A stretch of DNA of 6,524 nucleotides. Source: Bacteroidales bacterium (GTDB lineage Bacteria > Bacteroidota > Bacteroidia > Bacteroidales > UBA4181). Of the stretch, positions 1 through 6,329 are shown piece after piece (positions within the stretch are counted from its first letter, which is position 1; the number at the start of each line of letters is the position of its first letter). Below the pieces are notes generated by a model that saw nothing but the letters and a program-made list of their open reading frames with translations, searched no databases and was not told the origin of the DNA. A program made the position numbers and the translations under genes. The stretch spans positions 1 through 6,524 of the forward strand of contig JAISDP010000031.1 in assembly GCA_031264715.1 (NCBI GenBank), written 5' to 3'.

Positions 1-70
1 CCGATTCTAAACAGAATCAATGATTCTATTCGGAATTAACTCCGATTCTAAACAGAATCAATGATTCTAT
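1..70. repeat. Two copies of a 29-bp palindromic repeat, 41-bp period
   Basis: Positions 1-29 and 42-70 are identical. They are separated by 12 unrelated bases, which gives a 41-bp period. Each copy contains GATTCT-aaac-AGAATC (3-18, 44-59) and, overlapping it, the perfect odd palindrome AGAATCAATGATTCT (13-27, 54-68), so alternative hairpins are possible. The 12-bp spacer contributes a further small inverted repeat, TCGGA/TCCGA (30-34/41-45). The first copy begins at the first base of the window, so the array may continue outside. It could be tandem binding sites for a dimeric regulator, the 3' hairpin region of an upstream gene, or an intergenic repeat. The sequence alone does not decide. 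Confidence 0.85.
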
Positions 71-155
71 CAATATATCGTTGCCTACCAATATGCCGTC
101 CCTGGCGGGACTACCAATATGTCGTCCCGTCAGGGACTTTGCCGATATGTCGTCC
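71..155. repeat. Degenerate CAATATGYCGTCC repeats with hairpins
   Basis: The motif CCAATATGYCGTCCC occurs at 88-102 and 114-128. A variant, CCGATATGTCGTCC, lies at 142-155, and a poorer relative, CAATATATCGTTGC, at 71-84. The first two copies run into short perfect stems: GTCCC-tggc-GGGAC (98-111) and GTCCC-gtca-GGGAC (124-137). Similar short palindromic units with GTCCCTGACGGGAC-like cores are, to my recollection, scattered through intergenic regions of Bacteroidales genomes; this was not checked. The array ends about 14 bp upstream of the promoter at 169. Confidence 0.7.
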
Positions 156-168
156 TAATTTTTATCTA

Positions 169-201
169 TTTGTGTAAATTGAAGCTTTTATACTATCTTT
201 G
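169..201 (+). promoter_or_regulatory. Bacteroidota-type promoter for the orphan gene
   Basis: A -33 box TTTG (169-172) is followed after 21 nt by a -7 box TATCTTTG (194-201), an exact match to the known Bacteroidota consensus TAnnTTTG. Transcription would start near 208. That leaves a leader of about 22 nt before the ATG at 230, and the leader contains the small stem TTCAAAA/TTTTGAA (205-211/215-221). This is the best promoter match in the window. Confidence 0.8.
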
Positions 202-229
202 CAGTTCAAAAATCTTTTGAAAGAAATTT

Positions 230-601
230 ATGTTTTTTGTATCCACGCCATCATTGACTGTATCGCTTGTTCTGGCCGTTTTTTATTTGGCCAACCTTGC
301 GTTTTTTGCGGTAAACAGGCAACAGGATACAGACAATGCTGTTAAAATAGCAGACATTTGCCAGGAAAATGAACGACACCTGCAACATGCCATTTTATAC
401 GGCGAAGACCATGCACTGAAACATAAGGCATACTGCGATACATGGTTCGGAAAAATCTGTGTATCGGATTTTTTTGCTGCCATTGTCGAACGGGATACCT
501 TTCGAGAGTCTTTGCCTGACTTAAATATCTCCATATTTGATCCCGGCGTTTGCGGGAATCTTTTTTGCAGGCCTCCGCCATTTGTTTCAATTATGAGTTA
601 A
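230..601 (+). CDS. Hypothetical small membrane-anchored protein, orphan
   Basis: I do not recognise this 123-residue protein. Residues 9-28 form one hydrophobic stretch (SLVLAVFYLANLAFFAV core) preceded by few charges, consistent with a signal anchor or an uncleaved membrane helix. The following ~75 residues are polar, mixed-charge and look soluble. Five cysteines sit at residues 44, 69, 77, 108 and 113. The tail is proline-rich and less protein-like. The ATG is about 22 nt downstream of a strong promoter, which is the main support. Against it, a terminator-like hairpin lies inside the frame at 539-566, and two minus-strand frames overlap it. The real product could therefore be an RNA of ~360 nt, or the C-terminus could be a frameshifted remnant. 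It is followed by an inverted repeat and then the receptor gene 89 nt downstream. Function cannot be assigned. Confidence 0.45.
   Translation: MFFVSTPSLTVSLVLAVFYLANLAFFAVNRQQDTDNAVKIADICQENERHLQHAILYGEDHALKHKAYCDTWFGKICVSDFFAAIVERDTFRESLPDLNISIFDPGVCGNLFCRPPPFVSIMS
539..566 (+). terminator. Possible intrinsic terminator inside the orphan frame
   Basis: The stem TCCCG (541-545) pairs with CGGGA (553-557) around a 7-nt loop. It extends by G539-C560 and A540-T559 past one bulged A, and is followed directly by six T (561-566). The shape is right for a rho-independent terminator, but the stem is short. It lies 35 nt before the stop codon of the frame at 230-601, so if it is active it would truncate that mRNA or mark the end of a non-coding transcript starting near 208. 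Confidence 0.4.
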
Positions 602-602
602 A

Positions 603-647
603 AATCATTGAATAATCTATTACTCAGTCATTAGTTATTCAATGATT
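603..647. repeat. Perfect 13-bp inverted repeat before the receptor gene
   Basis: AATCATTGAATAA (603-615) is the exact reverse complement of TTATTCAATGATT (635-647), with a 19-nt loop. It begins right after the stop codon at 599-601. A partial T-run (651-654) follows three bases after the right arm, so it may serve as a weak terminator for the orphan gene. Because it also lies 44 nt before the receptor start, it could equally be an operator. It does not resemble a Fur box. The right arm continues into TGATTCTGTT (643-652), the reverse complement of AACAGAATCA found twice in the 5' repeats (10-19, 51-60). Confidence 0.7.
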
Positions 648-690
648 CTGTTTTCGATTATTTAATTATTCATAATTGTTTCAAATATTT

Positions 691-2985
691 ATGCATCTAA
701 AAAAATATATAACCATATCTCTCATACTGTTATGGAGTGCCGGGGTGTTTGCCCAAACGGGAGAGTCCGATATCGCGACTCAAGTCGATTTGGAAGAAGT
801 CGTTGTGTCATCCACCAAAGAAACCAACGAATTAAAAACGCTTCCCGGTTCCATCTCTTTTATCACCCCACGGATGATGGAAGATCGGAAAATCATCTCA
901 ATTGTAGATTTAAGCGCTGTTATTCCAAACTTTTTTGTGCCGAACTACGGTTCTAAAATGTCTACCCCGGTATATATCCGCGGAATTGGGGAACGCAGCA
1001 CAGGACAGGCAGTGGGCTTGTATGTCGACAATATGCCTTATTTAGACAAGTCGGTTTTTAATTTCGACTTTTTGGACGTACAGCGCATCGAAGTGCTCAG
1101 AGGCCCGCAAGGAACACTTTACGGGCGGAATGCGATGGGCGGGATCGTGAATATATTCACACATTCGCCATTGGATTACGAAAGAACCCGGCTGACGCTT
1201 ACTGCGGGTAACTACGGACTTTTCCGTGCCAATGCTTCCGTATCCAAAAAGATCGGGAAAATCGCAGGCATTTCGTTAAGCGGATATTATGACGGGAACA
1301 ACGGCTTTTTCGTCAATCAATATGACGGGAAACGTGCAGATCGATTACGCTCTGGCGGTGGACGATTCTGCCTGGATGTGAAGCCCGCCGAAAAATGGAC
1401 GGTTCAATTGATGACCAATTACGATTATTCCGACCAGGAAGCATTTCCCTACGGGATACATGCGGATGGGGATATTGCAGAACCCGATTACAACAGTCCC
1501 GGTAAATATACCCGCAGAGTGACGGGCAGCAATATAAACATGGAATATAAGAACGATCGGATCACCTTCACCTCGTCAACTGCATTCCAGCATTTCGCCG
1601 ACGATATGGATATGGATGTGGATTACCGTCCCCAATCGTATTTCTACCTGAACCAGAAGCAAAAGGAAACCAACTGGACACAGGAATTTGCCGTTAAATC
1701 GAACACCCAAAAGAATTACCAGTGGTCGTTCGGCGCTTTCGGATTCAGCAATAATCTGCGTACCGGTGTGGTAACCACCATGGGTAAAACAGGCATTGAC
1801 AGTATCATGCAACCGGCGCTTGATGAAGCTACAAAGGATAATCCCCGCGCTCCATCGCTTGTAGCTACTGATGATGAGATCCCCATCCCCGGAACATTCA
1901 AGACGCCGGCATACGGAGGCGCACTGTTTCATCAATCCACCTGCAATAGCCTGTTCATCGAAGGTTTATCGTTGACGGCAGGAATACGTTTGGATTATGA
2001 AAAAACGGAATTGGATTACAACACGTCCATGTCGGCAAACATAGATGCTGTCATGGCCGGGAGGGTGATTGGATCGCAAGCGGCCGGAACGGCGCTGGCT
2101 GGTTCCGGGTCCATGTCGTTTACCGAATGGTTACCCAAAGTCGCTTTGAAATACGAGTTCGACAAGAATCGCTATATCTATTTTTCAGCTGCGAAAGGTT
2201 ACAAAGCGGGCGGGTATAATATACAGATGTTTGCCGATATTGTACAGGACATAGTGATGGAAAAGAAACAAAACGTTGATCCGATTCCGAAAGAATCACC
2301 CGATGAGATACTTGCCCAGACAGCGTATAAGCCCGAATACAGCTGGAATTACGAATTGGGGTTTAAGGGCAAACTTGTGAAGGATAAGCTGTATGCAGAA
2401 GCTGCAGTTTTTTATGTTGATGTAAAAGATGTTCAAGTTACCCAATTTGTGAAAAGCGGGCAGGGACGGTTGTTGAAAAATGCCGGTCGTGCCGAAAGCG
2501 CCGGATTCGACTTGGGCGTGACGGCATATTTGATAGAGGGCCTTACATTATCGGCTAATTATGGATACGTGCATGCCATTCTCAAGGATTACGGTACAGA
2601 TGATGTAGACTATTCGGAAAATTACATTCCGTTTGTCCCGCAGAACACCTTCTCGCTCAATGCAGGATACAGGCGCAGGTTTCGCAGTAATCGGATTCTC
2701 GACCGGTTCAATGTCCAGGCACAATACAATGGTGCAGGAAAAATCTATTGGACGGAGGCAAATGATACATCCCAGGATTTTTACGGATTGCTGAATCTGA
2801 AAGCAGGGGTGAGCAAAGGTATATTCAGCCTGAACATTTGGACCAGGAATACATTGAATACCTGTTACGCAACTTTCTGTTTCGAATCGGCATCTTTCGA
2901 ACCAACAACCCGGAAACCGCCAATAGAATTAGCACAAAAGGGCGCTCCGTTTCAAATAGGAGTTGATCTGACTGTTTCGTTCTGA
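691..2985 (+). CDS. TonB-dependent outer-membrane receptor
   Basis: This is an outer-membrane beta-barrel gated by TonB-ExbB-ExbD, 764 residues from the ATG chosen here. An in-frame TTG at 676 would add five residues ahead of the signal peptide and is less likely. Residues 1-21 form a signal peptide (MHLKKYI, hydrophobic core, cleavage after VFA). A TonB-box-like EEVVVSS lies at 35-41. The plug spans about 45-160, with YIRGIG at 95-100, YVDN at 111-114 and the hallmark RIEVLRGPQGTLYGRNAMGG at 132-151. The rest is barrel, ending in an aromatic-terminated strand (...VDLTVSF). It lacks the N-terminal carboxypeptidase-like extension and SusD partner of SusC-type glycan transporters, so a siderophore, haem, vitamin or metal-complex ligand is more likely. 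The substrate is unknown. No clear promoter is seen at 602-690; it may be read from the promoter at 169 or be controlled through the inverted repeat upstream. It appears complete and intact. Confidence 0.95.
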   Translation: MHLKKYITISLILLWSAGVFAQTGESDIATQVDLEEVVVSSTKETNELKTLPGSISFITPRMMEDRKIISIVDLSAVIPNFFVPNYGSKMSTPVYIRGIGERSTGQAVGLYVDNMPYLDKSVFNFDFLDVQRIEVLRGPQGTLYGRNAMGGIVNIFTHSPLDYERTRLTLTAGNYGLFRANASVSKKIGKIAGISLSGYYDGNNGFFVNQYDGKRADRLRSGGGRFCLDVKPAEKWTVQLMTNYDYSDQEAFPYGIHADGDIAEPDYNSPGKYTRRVTGSNINMEYKNDRITFTSSTAFQHFADDMDMDVDYRPQSYFYLNQKQKETNWTQEFAVKSNTQKNYQWSFGAFGFSNNLRTGVVTTMGKTGIDSIMQPALDEATKDNPRAPSLVATDDEIPIPGTFKTPAYGGALFHQSTCNSLFIEGLSLTAGIRLDYEKTELDYNTSMSANIDAVMAGRVIGSQAAGTALAGSGSMSFTEWLPKVALKYEFDKNRYIYFSAAKGYKAGGYNIQMFADIVQDIVMEKKQNVDPIPKESPDEILAQTAYKPEYSWNYELGFKGKLVKDKLYAEAAVFYVDVKDVQVTQFVKSGQGRLLKNAGRAESAGFDLGVTAYLIEGLTLSANYGYVHAILKDYGTDDVDYSENYIPFVPQNTFSLNAGYRRRFRSNRILDRFNVQAQYNGAGKIYWTEANDTSQDFYGLLNLKAGVSKGIFSLNIWTRNTLNTCYATFCFESASFEPTTRKPPIELAQKGAPFQIGVDLTVSF

Positions 2986-3010
2986 AAAACAGGTTCAATT
3001 AAAAAGGTGG

Positions 3011-3047
3011 AAATGGCTTCCGGACGTAAATCCTGGGAGCCATTTTT
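3011..3047 (+). terminator. Intrinsic terminator of the receptor gene
   Basis: The arm AAATGGCTTCC (3011-3021) pairs with GGGAGCCATTT (3035-3045) through 11 bp with a single G-T wobble. GGA/TCC (3022-3024/3031-3033) extends the stem inward past one bulged T. The right arm runs into a five-T tract (3043-3047). It sits 26 nt after the receptor stop codon and separates that gene from the DUF2339 operon. Confidence 0.85.
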
Positions 3048-3099
3048 ATATGCAAATCAGCATCTTTAAAGCAATTTCAGTCGGACAGCAGTGAAATTT

Positions 3100-3133
3100 T
3101 TTGTAGATTATTAACAAAATTCCCGTAGCTTTA
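3100..3133 (+). promoter_or_regulatory. Promoter for the DUF2339 operon
   Basis: TTTG (3100-3103), a 22-nt spacer and TAGCTTTA (3126-3133) fit the Bacteroidota -33/-7 pattern, with one mismatch at the last -7 base and a spacer slightly long. The predicted start near 3140 gives a leader of about 35 nt before the ATG at 3175. The leader has no Shine-Dalgarno sequence, which is normal for this phylum. Confidence 0.55.
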
Positions 3134-3174
3134 CCCATTCTTTTGAAAAATAGAACAATTTAAACATCGACTAT

Positions 3175-5643
3175 ATGGAAGGTTTTTTTGCATTTTTGGG
3201 AGTACTGTTAGTCATAGGCATTCTTGTTATCCCGGTCATTCTTATTGTCATGGTAAGCGGCCTCAAGGGACAGTTTGAAGTACTCAACCGGCGTATCATG
3301 CAACTGTCGCAGGATTTAAAAAACATGGCAGTGAGACCTGCCGCAGAAGTAAAAGCAGAACCAGAGCCTGAGCCAGAACCTGCTGAAAAGGCTGCAACAT
3401 CATACGCTACGGTTGACCATATGGCCTGTATGCCCCAGGAATTCATCACAGAAAAACCTGTTGAAGAACCAGAACCGGAACCGGAAGTACAGGAAATACC
3501 TGTTCCCGAACAGATCGCAGTTCCTGTAACGGAGCCTGTTATAGAAGATAAAGCCAAAGAACCGGAGCCGGAAGCCATTGTGGAACGTCCGCAGGCAAAG
3601 CCCAGGGAAGGTTTTAACTTTGAACAGTTCATCGGCGAAAACCTGATCAACAAGATCGGTATCGGAGTACTTGTAATTGGTATCGGCCTGTTCGTGAAAT
3701 ATGCCATCGACAACAATTGGATCAACGGGATGGGGCGCGTGGCGATCGGATTCCTGAGCGGCGGCGTATTACTGGCGCTGGCTTACCGTTTTCGTAAGGC
3801 TTACCGTGCTTTCAGTTCGGTACTTGCGGGAGGCGCCCTGGTGGTGTTCTACTTCACAGTGGCCATTGCTTTCCGCGAATACGACCTTTTCGGTCAAACC
3901 GCTTCTTTCCTGATGATGGTTGTTATTACGGCTTTCTCTGTGTGGCTGTCCATACTGTATAACAGGCGCGAACTTGCTATCCTCTCGCTTATCGGCGGGA
4001 TGCTCACCCCGTTTATGGTGGGCCGCGGCGATGGCAACTACCATGTGCTGTTTACCTATATTGCCATCCTCAATGTCGGGATGCTGACTCTTTCGCTGCG
4101 CAAGCAATGGAAGGAATTGCTGATCATCAGTTTTATCGGCACACAACTGATCTTCTGGCTGTATTACCTGCGGGATGCCAGCCTGTTCAATAAAACGGCA
4201 AGCGATATTGCCCGCGATTCGGCATTATTATTATATGCAGGCGTCTTTTACATCATCTTCCTGCTGATGCCGTTGGTACAGGTTTTCCGTGGCAAGGACC
4301 CGTCGAAAAATCATGCGCTGCACATCATGATGCTTGTCGCCAATTCCTTTTTCTATCTGTTGGCGGGCGTGCTGTTGCTTCAACGCATGGAAGCCGACAG
4401 TTACAGGGGGCTGTTGACGGCATTGCTGGCCGTGGTCAATGCCGTTATAGCCCTGATGCTGCACAACAACAAAAAGGATAAAGTATTATTTCACTTGTTT
4501 GCCGGATTGACCATCAGCTATGTAACGCTTGCCGTCCCCATGCAGTTCTACGGCAGCAACGTCACCCTGTTCTGGGCTACTGAAGCGGTATTGCTGCTGT
4601 GGCTTTTCCGCAAGTCAAATGCCATCATTTATTACTGCGGTTCGCTAGCACTCCTGGTGTTTACTTTGGTGAGCATGTTGAGACTTCACGGTATGCAGAA
4701 CATGTCGTTTGATTTCGGAATCCGCATGTACCGCGCCCTGGAAGGAAACGTTCTTGTTAACCCGTATTTCATCACCCGCCTGTATGCATCATTGGCATTT
4801 GTGGTGTCCGGCCTGTTGCTGCGCCATTACAGCGAACGCTCCGAACCCAAACGGGTGCTGCCGGGCTGGCTGCCAACGGCTATCGGTACGGTTGCCGCTG
4901 CAATGCTGTTCTATACGGGCAACCGTGAGTTGTATATGTATACCAACATCGATGATACCTCCTTCTGGAGAATGGCATATGCATTGATTTTCATATGCGG
5001 ACTAACTGTTATCACCGGACGTCGTGCATCTACCTGCCGGTTCAGGTCCATTGCCGTGATTTTCCTGTGGGCAGTCGGCTGCCTGTATTATTATTGGTTG
5101 ATGGCGCGCAATCTGCGTCTCGACCTGATATCGTTGTCATATAATCATAAGTCATACGCTTTGCCTGTTACACTCTACTGGACGGGGGTTGTAGCATTGT
5201 GCGGCCTGTTCGTGGCCTTTGCCCGTATTTTTTATAAGGAACATCAACTAAAATCATCAGCCGGGAAAACCATGATGTGGTTTTTCAACATGGCTGCCGT
5301 CACCTGCCTTGGCATCGCCTCGGTTGAAGCTATTGATCATGTAAACCTGTTTGGTGGCGCACACATCAACAATAAGGCGACTTTAACCATACTGTGGAGT
5401 TTGTGCGCTTTTGTACAGATGTGGTTGGGTATGAGCCTCAAATACAAAACGCTCCGCATTATATCGTTATCACTGTTGGGTATCGTATTGTGCAAACTTT
5501 TCATGTACGATCTCGGCAATGTATCGCAGGGCGCTAAGATTATAGCTTTTGTAGTGCTGGGAGTGGTGCTGCTCGTGCTGTCATTCCTGTACCAGAAACT
5601 CAAAAAAATATTGTTTGAAGACGACGAAAAAATAAATAGATAA
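3175..5643 (+). CDS. DUF2339 family polytopic membrane protein
   Basis: This is an 822-residue inner-membrane protein matching the DUF2339 family (COG5373), whose biochemical role is unknown. Residues 4-30 are a first membrane helix, and 31-51 a short amphipathic, possibly coiled, segment. Residues 55-145 form a low-complexity acidic linker with Glu-Pro runs (62-69, 98-104, 129-133). The family signature starts at FNFEQFIGENLINKIGIGVL (147-166), followed by KYAIDNNWI (175-183) and an RAF-type loop before LAGGALVVFYFTVAIA. From there to about residue 810 it is almost continuous hydrophobic helices, roughly twenty by eye, ending in a charged tail (KLKKILFEDDEKINR). The length is within the range I know for the family. 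The ATG has a promoter about 40 nt upstream. The cysteine-rich gene follows after 4 nt, so the two are probably cotranscribed. Some relatives are discussed as envelope or transport proteins, but nothing here proves a substrate. Confidence 0.9.
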   Translation: MEGFFAFLGVLLVIGILVIPVILIVMVSGLKGQFEVLNRRIMQLSQDLKNMAVRPAAEVKAEPEPEPEPAEKAATSYATVDHMACMPQEFITEKPVEEPEPEPEVQEIPVPEQIAVPVTEPVIEDKAKEPEPEAIVERPQAKPREGFNFEQFIGENLINKIGIGVLVIGIGLFVKYAIDNNWINGMGRVAIGFLSGGVLLALAYRFRKAYRAFSSVLAGGALVVFYFTVAIAFREYDLFGQTASFLMMVVITAFSVWLSILYNRRELAILSLIGGMLTPFMVGRGDGNYHVLFTYIAILNVGMLTLSLRKQWKELLIISFIGTQLIFWLYYLRDASLFNKTASDIARDSALLLYAGVFYIIFLLMPLVQVFRGKDPSKNHALHIMMLVANSFFYLLAGVLLLQRMEADSYRGLLTALLAVVNAVIALMLHNNKKDKVLFHLFAGLTISYVTLAVPMQFYGSNVTLFWATEAVLLLWLFRKSNAIIYYCGSLALLVFTLVSMLRLHGMQNMSFDFGIRMYRALEGNVLVNPYFITRLYASLAFVVSGLLLRHYSERSEPKRVLPGWLPTAIGTVAAAMLFYTGNRELYMYTNIDDTSFWRMAYALIFICGLTVITGRRASTCRFRSIAVIFLWAVGCLYYYWLMARNLRLDLISLSYNHKSYALPVTLYWTGVVALCGLFVAFARIFYKEHQLKSSAGKTMMWFFNMAAVTCLGIASVEAIDHVNLFGGAHINNKATLTILWSLCAFVQMWLGMSLKYKTLRIISLSLLGIVLCKLFMYDLGNVSQGAKIIAFVVLGVVLLVLSFLYQKLKKILFEDDEKINR

Positions 5644-5647
5644 AAGC

Positions 5648-5824
5648 ATGATGGATATAAAAACCTGCAATACAGACAAATTACAAGCTTGTGACCGGAC
5701 AGGCAAGAAATGCAATGAAGAAAACTGTCCGTGTCCCGACCGTCAATGTGTCCGCCACGGCAAATGCTGCGAGTGCATCAATTACCACAGGAGTCGGAGC
5801 AGCAAAGTGAAATGTATGAGGTAA
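5648..5824 (+). CDS. Small cysteine-rich protein, ten Cys in 58 residues
   Basis: The frame starts ATG ATG at 5648, four bases after the stop of the DUF2339 gene, and ends TAA at 5822-5824. The 58-residue product has cysteines at 7, 15, 22, 27, 29, 34, 40, 41, 43 and 56. The core CPCPDRQCVRHGKCCECINY (27-46) followed by HR, then one more Cys seven residues on, resembles a family of tiny bacterial proteins annotated DUF6485 or 'cytosolic protein', which from memory share C-C-C...GxCCECxxYHR and a C-terminal Cys. I could not verify this. No signal peptide is visible, so it is probably cytoplasmic, and the cysteines suggest metal binding (zinc or iron-sulfur) rather than disulfides. It probably shares the DUF2339 transcript. 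The C-terminal residues (SRSSKVKCMR) are more basic than I recall for relatives. Function is unknown. Confidence 0.75.
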   Translation: MMDIKTCNTDKLQACDRTGKKCNEENCPCPDRQCVRHGKCCECINYHRSRSSKVKCMR

Positions 5825-5938
5825 TGCGTTATTAAAACTCAATGGAGAGCAGGGTAAAAAAATTTCGGGACAGGGCATGATAGAAAATGGGAAGCTAAAA
5901 AATAATTAATATATTGATAATAAATAATATAATAATGC

Positions 5939-5983
5939 ATGAAAAATTCATTTCGACTTTTTTTACAACAAAAAGTCATTTTT
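5939..5983. terminator. AT-rich hairpins, possible terminator of the DUF2339 operon
   Basis: GACTTTTT (5955-5962) pairs perfectly with AAAAAGTC (5970-5977) over a 7-nt loop and is followed, after CA's A, by five T (5979-5983). A smaller ATGAA-aaa-TTCAT repeat sits just upstream (5939-5951). The stem has only two G-C pairs and is therefore weak. No GC-rich hairpin exists elsewhere between 5825 and 6068, so this is the only candidate terminator for the preceding operon. It also ends right before the acpP promoter. Confidence 0.4.
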
Positions 5984-5985
5984 AG

Positions 5986-6017
5986 TTTGAAGATTTGAGA
6001 TAATTGCATTTTCTTTG
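5986..6017 (+). promoter_or_regulatory. Promoter for acpP-fabF
   Basis: TTTG (5986-5989), a 20-nt spacer and TTTCTTTG (6010-6017) match the Bacteroidota -33/-7 pattern, with T instead of A at the second -7 position. The start would be near 6024, giving a very A/T-rich leader of about 45 nt before the acpP ATG. Confidence 0.6.
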
Positions 6018-6068
6018 TAGTTTAAATTTTTATATCAAATCATATTTATTAATTTAATATTTAAGCAT

Positions 6069-6308
6069 ATGTCAGATATTGCATCAAGAGTAAAAGCCAT
6101 CATTGTCGATAAGTTAGGTGTTGATGAGAACGAAGTTACACCCGAAGCCAGCTTCACCAATGACTTGGGAGCGGATTCTCTTGACACTGTTGAGCTGATT
6201 ATGGAATTCGAAAAGGAATTTAATATCGGCATACCTGATGATCAAGCTGAAAGCATTGCCACTGTTGGCGCTGCTATCAAGTATATCGAAGAAAACGTTA
6301 AAAAGTAA
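6069..6308 (+). CDS. acpP: Acyl carrier protein
   Basis: This is the cytoplasmic carrier of growing acyl chains in type II fatty-acid synthesis, also feeding phospholipid, lipid A and lipoate pathways. The 79-residue acidic protein is full length. The motif GADSLDTVELIMEFEKEF begins at residue 34, and Ser37 in the DSL is the site where holo-ACP synthase attaches 4'-phosphopantetheine. Helix I (about 3-15), the acidic recognition helix II (about 37-50) and helix III/IV regions are all present. The ATG at 6069 gives the canonical N-terminus MSDIASRVKAIIVDKLGV and follows a phylum-type promoter. fabF starts 21 nt after the stop, the usual Bacteroidales arrangement, so the two form an operon. Confidence 0.98.
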   Translation: MSDIASRVKAIIVDKLGVDENEVTPEASFTNDLGADSLDTVELIMEFEKEFNIGIPDDQAESIATVGAAIKYIEENVKK

Positions 6309-6329
6309 CACTGTTTTACATTGTAGCTT

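Noticed and set aside
1..155. CRISPR array
   Set aside because: There are only two identical 29-bp units with a 12-bp spacer, and the other motif copies are degenerate with unequal short spacing. No cas genes are present.
208..566. tmRNA or RNase P RNA in the promoter-terminator interval
   Set aside because: The length is suitable, but I see no tmRNA tRNA-like ends, no T-loop motif and no RNase P conserved core.
283..590. Two minus-strand frames opposite the orphan gene (283-534 and 342-590)
   Set aside because: No minus-strand promoter is visible and the longer one starts at TTG. Only the plus strand has a matched promoter and leader, though the call is not certain.
603..647. Fur box upstream of the receptor
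   Set aside because: The inverted repeat AATCATTGAATAA/TTATTCAATGATT has a 19-nt loop and does not fit the 19-bp Fur consensus.
3171..3725. 184-residue minus-strand frame rich in Gly-Ser
   Set aside because: It is the shadow of the Glu-Pro codons in the DUF2339 gene; the plus-strand frame has family-level support.
5681..5878. 65-residue minus-strand frame opposite the Cys-rich gene
   Set aside because: It has no promoter or family resemblance. The plus-strand frame has a coherent Cys motif and operon spacing.
5842..5880. 12-codon plus-strand frame after the Cys-rich gene
   Set aside because: It is too short, with no promoter or recognisable motif.
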